From positions 2,046,001 to 2,110,000 of the forward strand of contig NZ_JBHSWH010000001.1 of the NCBI RefSeq assembly GCF_042661025.1: a DNA stretch of 64,000 nt. Direction: 5' to 3'. This document shows, piece by piece, positions 19,294 through 27,154 of the stretch; within the stretch, counting starts at the first letter, position 1; every line of letters starts with the position of its first letter. Position numbers and translations under genes: made by a program. This stretch comes from Flexivirga alba (lineage in GTDB: Bacteria > Actinomycetota > Actinomycetes > Actinomycetales > Dermatophilaceae). The notes beneath the pieces were generated by a model that was not told the origin of the DNA, searched no databases, and saw only the letters and a program-made list of their open reading frames with translations.

Positions 19294-20412
19294 GTGGCTA
19301 CTGACTTTCCCGCCGAGATCAAGGCATTGCGCACCACCATGGGCACCGTCCGTGAGGTGACGGACCTCGACACCCTGCGCACCCAGATCGCGGACCTGGA
19401 GCAGCAGTCCGGCGCCCCCGACCTGTGGGACGACCCGGAGCACGCCCAGCAGGTGACCAGCAAGCTGTCGCGCGCCAACCACGAGCTCGAGCGCGTGGAG
19501 ACCATGGACAGCCGCATCGACGACCTCGAAGTCCTCGTCGAGATGGCGCAGGAAGAAGACGACGCCGACACGCTCGCCGAGGCCGAGAAGGAACTCCGCG
19601 GCCTGCACAAAGCGGTCGGTGAACTCGAGGTCCGCACCTTGCTGGCCGGCGAATATGACAAGCGCGAAGCGGTCGTCACCATCCGCGCCGGAGCCGGTGG
19701 CGTTGACGCCGCCGATTTCGCCGAGATGCTGATGCGTATGTACCTGCGCTGGGCCGAGCGGCACGGCTACCCGACCAAGGTCATGGACACCTCGTATGCC
19801 GAGGAGGCCGGCCTGAAGTCCGCGACCTTCGAGGTCAACGTGCCCTACGCCTACGGCAACCTCTCGGTCGAGGCCGGCACCCACCGCCTCGTCCGGATCA
19901 GCCCCTTCGACAACCAGGGTCGCCGGCAGACGTCGTTCGCCGCGGTCGAAGTCGTGCCGCTGATCGAGCAGACCGACTCCATCGAGATCCCCGAGAACGA
20001 GCTGAAGATCGACGTCTTCCGCTCCTCCGGGCCCGGCGGGCAGAGCGTCAACACCACCGACTCCGCCGTCCGTATGACGCACCTCCCCACCGGCACCGTC
20101 GTGTCGATGCAGAACGAGAAGTCGCAGATCCAGAACCGCGCCGCCGCGCTGCGGGTCATGCAGTCCCGGCTACTGCTGATCCGCCAGCAGCAGGAAGCCG
20201 CGGAGAAGAAGGAACTGGCCGGCGACATCAAGGCCAGCTGGGGCGACCAGATGCGCTCCTACGTGCTGCACCCCTACCAAATGGTCAAGGACCTGCGCAC
20301 CGAGCACGAGGTCGGCAAGACCGATGCGGTCTTCGACGGCGACATCGACGACTTCATGGAGGCCGGCATCCGCTGGAAGCGCGGCCAGGAGAAGGCCAAC
20401 GCCGGAGCCTGA
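19294..20412 (+). CDS. prfB: peptide chain release factor 2
   Basis: 372 residues from the GTG at 19294. Recognises UGA/UAA stop codons and triggers peptide release. Seen: the SPF anticodon tripeptide (RISPFDNQ), the GGQ catalytic loop (SSGPGGQSVNTTDSAVRMTHLPTG) and the full coiled N-terminal domain. The frame is continuous; there is no programmed frameshift site such as that of Escherichia coli prfB. An in-frame ATG further downstream (MGTVREVTD) is possible, but the segment before it matches family N-termini. Confidence 0.95.
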   Translation: MATDFPAEIKALRTTMGTVREVTDLDTLRTQIADLEQQSGAPDLWDDPEHAQQVTSKLSRANHELERVETMDSRIDDLEVLVEMAQEEDDADTLAEAEKELRGLHKAVGELEVRTLLAGEYDKREAVVTIRAGAGGVDAADFAEMLMRMYLRWAERHGYPTKVMDTSYAEEAGLKSATFEVNVPYAYGNLSVEAGTHRLVRISPFDNQGRRQTSFAAVEVVPLIEQTDSIEIPENELKIDVFRSSGPGGQSVNTTDSAVRMTHLPTGTVVSMQNEKSQIQNRAAALRVMQSRLLLIRQQQEAAEKKELAGDIKASWGDQMRSYVLHPYQMVKDLRTEHEVGKTDAVFDGDIDDFMEAGIRWKRGQEKANAGA

Positions 20413-20557
20413 CCGGCTCGGCATACCGAACCTTGTGACTCCTGAGGATTTTGTGACTTCCGGGCGCGCCTGACCCATCGGCGGCGGCCCCCGGCATACC
20501 TTGTTGCGGCCAGTGTGACTTGACCGACCTGACCCCCGAAAAGGCTTACCGTCCCAC
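20413..20557. promoter_or_regulatory. prfB-ftsE intergenic region with TGTGACT repeats
   Basis: 145 bp holding the presumed ftsEX promoter. TTGTGACT occurs at 20433-20440 and 20451-20458 (18 bp apart, nearly two helical turns), and GTGTGACT at 20513-20520. Two GTATGNC-family motifs are also present. No regulator can be named. Confidence 0.35.
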
Positions 20558-21267
20558 ATGATTCGATTCGAGCACGTCACCAAGCGGTATGCCGCGCGCG
20601 GCTCGGCCGCTCTCGACGACGTGAGCCTCGACATCGATCGGGGTGAATTCGTCTTCGTCGTCGGTGCGTCCGGCTCGGGCAAGTCGACCCTGATGCGACT
20701 GGTCACTCGGGAGATCACCCCGACGTCGGGCTCGGTTCTGGTCGCCGGACGTGACCTGGTCCCGATGCCGGAGCGCAAGGTCCCGGCGTTGCGACGCGAC
20801 ATCGGCGTCGTCTTCCAGGACTTTCGACTGCTGGAGGGCAAGACCGTCTATCAGAACGTCGCCTTCGTGCTCCGGGTCCTGGGCAGCAAGCGCCACCAGA
20901 TCAAGCAACTGGTCCCCGAGACCCTCGACCTCGTCGGCCTGGATGGTATGGCGGGCCGGCTTCCCCACGAGCTGTCCGGTGGCGAGCAACAGCGCGTCGC
21001 GATCGCGCGCGCCGTGGTGAAGAAGCCACCGATCCTGCTGGCCGACGAGCCGACCGGCAACCTCGACCCGGAGACGAGCACCGAGATCGTCAGTGTGCTC
21101 GACCGCATCAACAAGACTGGGACGACCGTCGTCATGGCAACGCACGACCAGGGCATCGTCGATGTCTTCAAGAAGCGGGTGCTGGAGTTGAAGGACGGCG
21201 CACTCGTGCGCGACGAAGCCCGCGGCGGCTACGTCTCGCAGGCTTCCCCGAGCGGGACGAGGGCTGA
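20558..21267 (+). CDS. ftsE: cell division ATP-binding protein FtsE
   Basis: ATPase of the FtsEX complex, which couples the divisome to peptidoglycan hydrolases. Seen: Walker A GASGSGKST, Q-loop VVFQDFRLL, signature LSGGEQQRVAIARA, Walker B ILLADEPTGNLDPE and switch MATHDQ. As read, no stop separates it from ftsX. One extra G in the GGG at 21261-21263 would give a TGA at this end, 4 bases before the ftsX ATG. I therefore end it here and treat the fusion as doubtful. Confidence 0.88.
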
Positions 21268-21271
21268 TCCG

Positions 21272-22195
21272 ATGCGTTTGACATTCCTGCTCGGCGAGGT
21301 CGGCAACGGCATCCGTCGCAACGCCTCGATGATCGTCTCGGTCGTGCTGGTGTCGATGGTTTCGCTCTTCTTCCTCGGTGCCGGCCTGCTCGCCCAGCGC
21401 GAGGTCACCGTCGCCAAGGGCTTCTGGTACGACAAGGTCCAGGTCTCGATCTTCTTCTGCACGCCGCAGTCGACGCAGGCCGAGTCCTGTGCCGACGGGG
21501 CCGCGACGCAGGCCCAGAAGGAGCAGGTCAAGAGCCAGCTGGACGGCATGAAGCCGCTGGTGCAGCACGTCTACTACGAGAGTGCGCAACAGGCGTACGA
21601 CCGCTTCAAGCAGCAGTTCAAGCACAGCCCCTACATGTCGGACATCAGCGCCGACTCGATGCCCTCGTCATACCGGGTGAAGCTGTCGGACCCCAACAAG
21701 TACAACGAGGTCGTGGCGTCGTTCGGCGGACAACCCGGCGTCGAAGCGGTCAGTGACCAGAGCAACGTGCTCGGCACCTTCTTCAAGTTGCTGAAGGTGA
21801 TCAGCGTCGGCGCGGTCGCTCTCGCGGTCGTGATGGTCATCTGCGCAATCTTGTTGATCACCACCACGATTCGTCAGGTCGCCTATACGCGGCGACGGCA
21901 GGTCAGCATCATGCGGCTGGTCGGTGCGTCGTCAACGGTGATCTATCTGCCGTTCGTCCTGGAGATCCTGCTGGCGACGCTCGTCGGCGCGGGTCTCGCG
22001 GTCGGACTCCTTTGGGCCCTGGTGCATTACGGCGTCGAGGGCTTGTTCAACAGCAGCGGATCGTCAAGCGGTGAGCTGGTCAGCATGATCGGCACCGGGG
22101 ATGTATGGGAGTTCGCTCCCTGGCTGTTCGCCGGCGCGATCGTGATCGCGTTGGCCACTGCATGGATCACCTTGCGTCGTTATCTGAGGGTCTGA
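21272..22195 (+). CDS. ftsX: permease-like cell division protein FtsX
   Basis: 307 residues from the ATG at 21272 (MRLTFLLGEVGNGIRRN). Seen: N-terminal helix (ASMIVSVVLVSMVSLFFLGAGLL), an extracellular loop with two Cys (FFCTPQSTQAESC) that binds the hydrolase in homologues, then three membrane helices including AVVMVICAILLITTTIRQVAYTRRRQVSIMRLVGAS. Partner of FtsE; the M23 hydrolase 11 bp downstream is the probable enzyme it activates. Confidence 0.9.
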   Translation: MRLTFLLGEVGNGIRRNASMIVSVVLVSMVSLFFLGAGLLAQREVTVAKGFWYDKVQVSIFFCTPQSTQAESCADGAATQAQKEQVKSQLDGMKPLVQHVYYESAQQAYDRFKQQFKHSPYMSDISADSMPSSYRVKLSDPNKYNEVVASFGGQPGVEAVSDQSNVLGTFFKLLKVISVGAVALAVVMVICAILLITTTIRQVAYTRRRQVSIMRLVGASSTVIYLPFVLEILLATLVGAGLAVGLLWALVHYGVEGLFNSSGSSSGELVSMIGTGDVWEFAPWLFAGAIVIALATAWITLRRYLRV

Positions 22196-22205
22196 GGAGT
22201 CGGGT

Positions 22206-23528
22206 ATGTCGTCGTACAACCGCAATTCACTCCGCCGCGGGCGGCTCGTCGCCGGGGCGTGCGCGCTCGCCGTGATGTCCACCGTGATCGCCGCGCCGGC
22301 CTCGGCCGATGTCAACGACCAGAAGAAGAAGGCCGACGGCAAGGTCGCTGCGACACAGCAAAACCTGGACGACACGTCGGCCGCCCTCGTCAAGGTCAAC
22401 AACGCGCTGGTGCAGACCGACAAGAAGGTCGCCGGCGCCCAGCAGAAGCTGAAGTCCGCCAACACCACGCTGACCAAGGCCAACAACCACCTGCAGGACA
22501 TGCGCTCGGAGCTGGCGATCGCCAAGGCGGACGAGAGCAAGAACCAGAGCGCGCTGGCGACCAACAAGGTCCAACAAGCCAAGTCCAAGGTGCTCGTCGG
22601 CGGAATCGCCCGACAGAGCTACATGTCCGGCGGCTTGGGCAACCTGCAACTGACCCTCAACGTCCTGACCAGTCGCGGTGACGTCACCTCCCAGCTGTCG
22701 GTCGCGGACATGGTGATGCGGCAACAGGGCGGAGTGCTCAGCACGCTGGCCAGTGAACAGGCCAATGGCACGGCGGCGGGCGACCGACTCAGCGCCGCCC
22801 GGCGGCGCATCGCGACCCTGACCATCAAGGCGACCAATGCGCAGACCTCGGCGAAAACGGCGCAGACCTCGGCCACCAATGCACGCAATTCGTTGGTGTC
22901 ACTGCAGAAGAAGCAAACCAACCAGCGCAACACGCTGAAGAAGCAGAAGAAGATCGAGCTGGCCAACCTCGCCATACAGAAGAAGGAGTCCAACCGGCTG
23001 GCCGCCATCATCCGCAAGCGCAACATCGCTGCGGCCAAGGCCGCGAAACGTGCGCGGGAGACGGCGACCCGCCAGGCAACACCACCGGTCGCGCGGTCGA
23101 GCGGAGCTGGCGCCGCGCGGGGCGGCGGGGTCCTCGCCGCCCCGGGCGCCATCGGATCGATCGTGTCCGGTTTCGGGATGCGGGTGAACCCGGTCCTGCA
23201 CATCAGCATGCTGCATGCCGGCGACGACTTCCCGTACCCCTGCGGCACTCCGGTGCACGCCGCACGCGCTGGCACCGTCGCCAGCACCGGCTGGGACAGC
23301 GCAGGCGGCAACTTCGTGCTGATCGACCACGGCTACATCGGCGGTGCCAACATCGCCAGCTACTACGCACACTTCGAGCGCGCAGCCGTCGTGCGCACCG
23401 GCCAGCACGTGAGCAAGGGCCAGTTGATCGGGTACTCAGGCTCAACCGGCCGGTCCACCGGGTGTCACATGCACTTCGGTGTGATGGCCAACGGCCGCTG
23501 GGTCAACCCCATCCCGTACATCAGCTGA
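22206..23528 (+). CDS. secreted coiled-coil M23 peptidase (murein hydrolase activator EnvC-like)
   Basis: 440 residues. Seen: a signal peptide ending near PASADV, about 240 residues of coiled coil with heavy Lys/Gln content (NDQKKKADGKVAATQQNLDD onward), an Ala/Gly linker, and a C-terminal LytM/M23 domain with zinc-ligand motifs SMLHAGDDF and TGCHMHFGV. The Cys residues in YPCGTP and TGCHMH may pair. It directly follows ftsX, as in many Gram-positive bacteria where FtsEX regulates such a hydrolase through the coiled coil. Confidence 0.9.
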   Translation: MSSYNRNSLRRGRLVAGACALAVMSTVIAAPASADVNDQKKKADGKVAATQQNLDDTSAALVKVNNALVQTDKKVAGAQQKLKSANTTLTKANNHLQDMRSELAIAKADESKNQSALATNKVQQAKSKVLVGGIARQSYMSGGLGNLQLTLNVLTSRGDVTSQLSVADMVMRQQGGVLSTLASEQANGTAAGDRLSAARRRIATLTIKATNAQTSAKTAQTSATNARNSLVSLQKKQTNQRNTLKKQKKIELANLAIQKKESNRLAAIIRKRNIAAAKAAKRARETATRQATPPVARSSGAGAARGGGVLAAPGAIGSIVSGFGMRVNPVLHISMLHAGDDFPYPCGTPVHAARAGTVASTGWDSAGGNFVLIDHGYIGGANIASYYAHFERAAVVRTGQHVSKGQLIGYSGSTGRSTGCHMHFGVMANGRWVNPIPYIS

Positions 23529-23561
23529 AACCCGGTTGCCCTCGCTCCGTAGACTGTTGGG

Positions 23562-23645
23562 ATGAAGTTGATGGCGAACAAGCACAGGGCGCTTGAGCTG
23601 CGGTCGCGCAGGCAGCTTGCTGCCCTGCGCGGGACCGCAGAATAA
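23562..23645 (+). CDS. 27-codon ORF overlapping a strong hairpin, upstream of smpB
   Basis: ATG at 23562 to TAA at 23643-23645, highly basic (contains MANKHRALELRSRRQ). It ends 5 bases before the smpB ATG. It may be a real small protein or a leader whose translation opens the hairpin at 23598-23640. No family recognised. Confidence 0.35.
   Translation: MKLMANKHRALELRSRRQLAALRGTAE
23598..23640 (+). promoter_or_regulatory. long RNA hairpin immediately upstream of smpB
   Basis: Outer arms CTGCGGTC/GACCGCAG and inner arms GCGCAGGCAGC/GCTGC-CTGCGC (one bulged C) around a TT loop. The stem is about 19 bp, with no T-run after it. It lies 10 bases before the smpB start, so it could terminate the ftsEX transcript or control smpB translation. 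Confidence 0.6.
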
Positions 23646-23650
23646 GCTCC

Positions 23651-24163
23651 ATGGCCAAGAAAGCGAAGAAGTCCGCGAAGGACGAGCCGGCCAAGAAGGT
23701 CGTAGCCTCCAACCGCAGGGCGCGGCACGACTATCTGATCGAGGACACCATCGAAGCCGGCCTCGTACTGACCGGCACCGAAGTGAAAAGCCTGCGCATG
23801 GGGCGCGCGTCGCTCATCGACGGGTATGCCGACGAGCGCCACGGCGAACTGTGGCTGGAAAACGTGCACATCCCCGAATACATCAATGGCAACTGGACCA
23901 ATCACTCCACCAAGCGGCGTCGCAAGTTGCTGATGCACCGGCATGAGATCAACAAGCTGATCGGCAAGAGCGCCGAGGCCGGGCACACGCTGATCCCGCT
24001 GTCGCTCTACTTCCTGGACGGCCGGGTCAAGGTCGAGATCGCGCTTGCCAAGGGCAAGCGGCAGTACGACAAGCGCCAGACGTTGCGCGAGCGGCAGGAC
24101 AATCGTGAGGCCGAGCGCGCCATGTCACGTGCAGTGCGCCAGGCTCACAGTCAGGCACGCTGA
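23651..24163 (+). CDS. smpB: SsrA (tmRNA)-binding protein SmpB
   Basis: 170 residues. Escorts tmRNA to stalled ribosomes in trans-translation. Seen: basic N-terminus (MAKKAKKSAKDEPAKK), NRRARHDYLIEDTIEAGLVLTGTEVKSLR, LWLENVHIPEY, RRRKLLMHRHEINKL, LIPLSLYFLDGRVKVEIALAKGKRQYDKR, and a basic tail. Unlike some genomes, there is no room for a tmRNA gene directly downstream. Confidence 0.94.
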   Translation: MAKKAKKSAKDEPAKKVVASNRRARHDYLIEDTIEAGLVLTGTEVKSLRMGRASLIDGYADERHGELWLENVHIPEYINGNWTNHSTKRRRKLLMHRHEINKLIGKSAEAGHTLIPLSLYFLDGRVKVEIALAKGKRQYDKRQTLRERQDNREAERAMSRAVRQAHSQAR

Positions 24164-24194
24164 CCGCTGCGCGCCGGCTCAGGAGGTCTCCTTT

Positions 24195-24233
24195 ATGAGG
24201 CGATTCACAGTCGAGCGGCTTACGATCGGTTGA
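24195..24233 (+). CDS. 12-residue leader peptide coupled to the next gene
   Basis: ATG at 24195 follows a perfect AGGAGG (24181-24186) by 8 bases and encodes MRRFTVERLTIG. Its TGA (24231-24233) shares its last base with the ATG of the LolA-like gene (TGATG), which otherwise has no good ribosome binding site. AGGAGGTCTCCT is itself palindromic and could mask the site. Confidence 0.5.
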   Translation: MRRFTVERLTIG

Positions 24234-25360
24234 TGAACGCGCCATTGCGCCGTCGCCCCGTGCTTCGCTGGGTAGCACCGGGGGCCGCCCTCGCCATGAT
24301 CATCGCCGGCTCGCAGGTCGCCGCTCACTGGCCCGCGAACGCCTCCACCAACCTGCCGCCGCGCAGCGCCGCGCAACTGCTGACCAACGTGCAACGTGCC
24401 AAGCCGGTGGCCCTGTCCGGCACCGTCACCGCGAAGATGTCCCTCGGCCTGCCCGAGCTGCCGTCGGGCGTCGCAGCTGGTGACCCGACCAACCCGATCA
24501 ACCTGCTCAGCGCCACGCACCAGGCGAAGGTCTGGTATGACGGCGACCGGTCCGCGCGCGTCGCCGTGATCGGTGACTCGGCGGAGACCGACCTCATCAC
24601 GAACACCAAGGGTCTGTGGATCTGGAAGAGCGCCGACAAGTCCGTGTTGCACATCGACGGGCCGACGGCGAAATCCGGTGGTATGCCGCACGGTCCGGCG
24701 ATGCAACCAGGGAGCGCGACCCCGAATCCCGCACAGCTACGCACCCCGGAGAACGTCGCTGCCTGGGCACTGAAGATGCTCGATCCGACCACTGCTGTGA
24801 CGACGACCAGCAACGACCGGGTCGCCGGACGCGCGGCATACGAGCTGGTCCTCACCCCGAAGACCAGCAACACCAAGATCGGCTCGGTCCGCATTGCCAT
24901 CGACGCGGACCACCAGATTCCTTTGCGGGCAGAGGTTTTCGCCCGCGGTGCCACCAGCCCGGCGATCAATGTCGGCTTCAGCTCGATCAGCTTCAGCAAG
25001 CCGCCGGCGAGCCGTTTCGACTTCACGCCGCCGCCCGGTTCGAAGGTGACGAACAAGTCGGCTCCGGCCGCCGGTTCGCACGCCAAGCAGGTGCCCGAGC
25101 CGGCCAAGCCGACGACCGCACCGAAGGTCGTCGGCACGGCGTGGTCGTCGGTGCTCGTCGGGACCACGCCGACGAGTTCGACTGCGAACACTAAGAATTC
25201 GACCCTGCAGAGCGCCTTGAAACTGCTGCCGAAGGTCTCCGGCAGCTGGGGCAGCGGTCACCTGCTCAACACGGCGTTGTTCAGCGCGGTCATCACCGAC
25301 GACGGCCACTTCGCCGTCGGCGCGGTCCAACCGGCGACGTTGTATGCCGCCCTCGGCTGA
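24233..25360 (+). CDS. exported LolA/RseB-like protein
   Basis: 375 residues from the ATG at 24233. Seen: an N-terminal signal/anchor (RWVAPGAALAMIIAGSQVAAHW) and an extracytoplasmic domain with the LolA/MucB-like beta sheet pattern (AKVWYDGDRSARVAVIGDSAETDLITNTKGLWIWKSADKSVLHI; VAGRAAYELVLTPK; IPLRAEVFARG; FDFTPPPGSKV), then a Pro/Thr linker and a C-terminal segment resembling ABC-linked sensor proteins. Translation is probably coupled to the leader peptide. The next gene, an ABC ATPase, begins 17 bases before this one ends, so the three genes likely form a unit. Confidence 0.75.
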   Translation: MNAPLRRRPVLRWVAPGAALAMIIAGSQVAAHWPANASTNLPPRSAAQLLTNVQRAKPVALSGTVTAKMSLGLPELPSGVAAGDPTNPINLLSATHQAKVWYDGDRSARVAVIGDSAETDLITNTKGLWIWKSADKSVLHIDGPTAKSGGMPHGPAMQPGSATPNPAQLRTPENVAAWALKMLDPTTAVTTTSNDRVAGRAAYELVLTPKTSNTKIGSVRIAIDADHQIPLRAEVFARGATSPAINVGFSSISFSKPPASRFDFTPPPGSKVTNKSAPAAGSHAKQVPEPAKPTTAPKVVGTAWSSVLVGTTPTSSTANTKNSTLQSALKLLPKVSGSWGSGHLLNTALFSAVITDDGHFAVGAVQPATLYAALG

Positions 25361-26294
25361 CTCCTCTTCATACGCCGTCGAAACACGAGACCTGGCAAAG
25401 GTTTTCGGCTCACAGCGCGCTGTCGACGGGATTGACCTGCAGGTGCCGACCGGCAGCGTTTACGGCTTCCTCGGCCCGAACGGCTCCGGCAAGACGACGA
25501 CGATCCGGATGCTGCTCGGCCTGATAACTCCCACAGCGGGTGACCACCAGATCCTGGGCCACCCGATGCCTGCGGAACTCACCACGGCGTTGCACCGGGT
25601 CGGTTCACTGATCGAAGGTCCGGCATTCCATTCGCATCTGTCCGGGATGGCCAACCTGCGTCGCCTCGACGCTGCGGACGCCCGTTCCGACGCGTCCACC
25701 AGCGACCAACGCATCCATGAGGCGCTTGACCGCGTCGGTCTGAAACCGGCTGCGGGTAAAAGGTTTCGGGCCTACTCGCTCGGCATGAAGCAGCGGCTCG
25801 CGATCGCAGCGGCGTTGCTCGCACCCCGCGATCTGCTGGTGCTCGACGAGCCCACGAACGGTCTCGACCCGCAGGGCACCCGGGAAGTGCGGCACCTGGT
25901 CGGCACCCTGGCTGCCGACGGCATCACCGTGTTGATCTCCAGCCACCTGCTCGCCGAGATCCAACAGATCTGCTCGCACATCGGCGTGATGCGTGCGGGG
26001 AAGCTGGTGGCGCAGGGGAGCATCGACGAGTTGCGGTCCACCCAGACTGCGCAGCTGGTCGTGCACACGCCGGATCCGGAGCAGGCCGCGCAGGTTCTCG
26101 CCCGGCTAGGCATCGGTCAGGTTCAACGCGATGGCGACGTTGTGACCGGGACCCCGGGAACCGAACCGCCAGAGCGGATTTCGGCCGCCCTCGCAGGCGC
26201 GGGAGTCCGGCTACGGAGGTTTGCGATCGACCGCCCCAGTCTGGAGGACCTCTACGTGTCACTCACCGGCGAAGGCTTCGAGGTGCGTTCATGA
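25344..26294 (+). CDS. ABC transporter ATP-binding protein
   Basis: 316 residues. Seen: Walker A GPNGSGKTTTIRMLLGL, Q-loop replaced region VGSLIEGPAFHSHLSG, signature YSLGMKQRLAIAAAL, Walker B LLVLDEPTNGLDPQG, switch ISSHLLAE, and the C-terminal regulatory domain typical of DrrA/BcrA exporters. Overlaps its neighbours on both sides; pairs with the ABC-2 permease that follows. The substrate is unknown. Confidence 0.88.
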   Translation: MPPSADSSSYAVETRDLAKVFGSQRAVDGIDLQVPTGSVYGFLGPNGSGKTTTIRMLLGLITPTAGDHQILGHPMPAELTTALHRVGSLIEGPAFHSHLSGMANLRRLDAADARSDASTSDQRIHEALDRVGLKPAAGKRFRAYSLGMKQRLAIAAALLAPRDLLVLDEPTNGLDPQGTREVRHLVGTLAADGITVLISSHLLAEIQQICSHIGVMRAGKLVAQGSIDELRSTQTAQLVVHTPDPEQAAQVLARLGIGQVQRDGDVVTGTPGTEPPERISAALAGAGVRLRRFAIDRPSLEDLYVSLTGEGFEVRS

Positions 26295-27127
26295 GTAGCA
26301 CCGGCCAGGCCGCGATCGGCCGGTTCTTCCTCTCCGAACTACGCCTCATCATGGGCCGACGTCGCAACCAGGCCGGGCTGCTCGTGCTCGCAGCACTTCC
26401 GGTGTGCCTGGGCGTGGCCGTGCGGCTCACCGAGAGCAACCCACGCGGCGACGGACCGCCGAACTTCGTCGACCAAATCGTCGGGAACGGTGTGTTCCTG
26501 GCGTTTGCCGCGCTGACCTTCGAGCTCACCCTGTTCTTCCCGCTTGCGATTGCGATGGTCTCCGGCGACGCCATCGCGGGAGAGGCCCACGCCGGCACAC
26601 TCCGCTACCTGCTGACTGTCCCGGCCGGACGCACCCGAGTTCTCGTCGTGAAATACCTTGGCATCACTGCAGCTTCGATCATTGCGGCGCTCACCGTAGC
26701 GGTCGTCAGTGCCGTCGTCGGCATACTCCTCTTCGGCACGGGGCCGCTCACCACGCTGTCGGGCGATCAGATCCCGCTCGGGACGGGCCTGTGGCGGCTG
26801 CTGATCTCCACGGCATACATCGCCCTCGGCTTGTGCGCCCTGGGCGCACTCGGTCTGTTCGTTTCCACCCTCACCGAGCAACCGATCGCGGCGACGGTCG
26901 CGGTCCTGATCGTGACGGCCACCATGTGGGTGCTCGATGCAATCCCGCAGATCGCCTGGCTGCATCCGTGGCTGTTGGTGCATCGCTGGACGGCGTTCGC
27001 CGACCTGATGCGCAACCCACCCGACTTCAGCACGGTGCGCGACGGCGTGTTCGTCGCGCTCGGCTACATCGTGGTGTGCCTGCTCGCCGCCTGGGCCCGT
27101 TTCGACGGCAAAGACATCACCAGTTGA
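26291..27127 (+). CDS. ABC-2 type transporter permease
   Basis: 278 residues with six predicted membrane helices (for example NQAGLLVLAALPVCLGVAVRL, GVFLAFAALTFELTLFFPLAIAM, ITAASIIAALTVAVVSAVVGIL, GVFVALGYIVVCLLAAWARF) and the ABC-2 motif SGDAIAGEAHAGTLRYLLTVPAGRTR. Start overlaps the ATPase stop (ATGA). Convergent with the FHA-ABC gene only 27 bp away. Confidence 0.87.
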   Translation: MSSTGQAAIGRFFLSELRLIMGRRRNQAGLLVLAALPVCLGVAVRLTESNPRGDGPPNFVDQIVGNGVFLAFAALTFELTLFFPLAIAMVSGDAIAGEAHAGTLRYLLTVPAGRTRVLVVKYLGITAASIIAALTVAVVSAVVGILLFGTGPLTTLSGDQIPLGTGLWRLLISTAYIALGLCALGALGLFVSTLTEQPIAATVAVLIVTATMWVLDAIPQIAWLHPWLLVHRWTAFADLMRNPPDFSTVRDGVFVALGYIVVCLLAAWARFDGKDITS

Positions 27128-27154
27128 GTCGTTCGCGTCGGCTCCGCGCAGTGG

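Noticed and set aside
19294..20412. Programmed frameshift in prfB
   Set aside because: The frame is continuous from the start with no slippery site followed by an early UGA.
24164..24194. tmRNA gene downstream of smpB
   Set aside because: Only 31 bases lie between smpB and the next leader; far too short.
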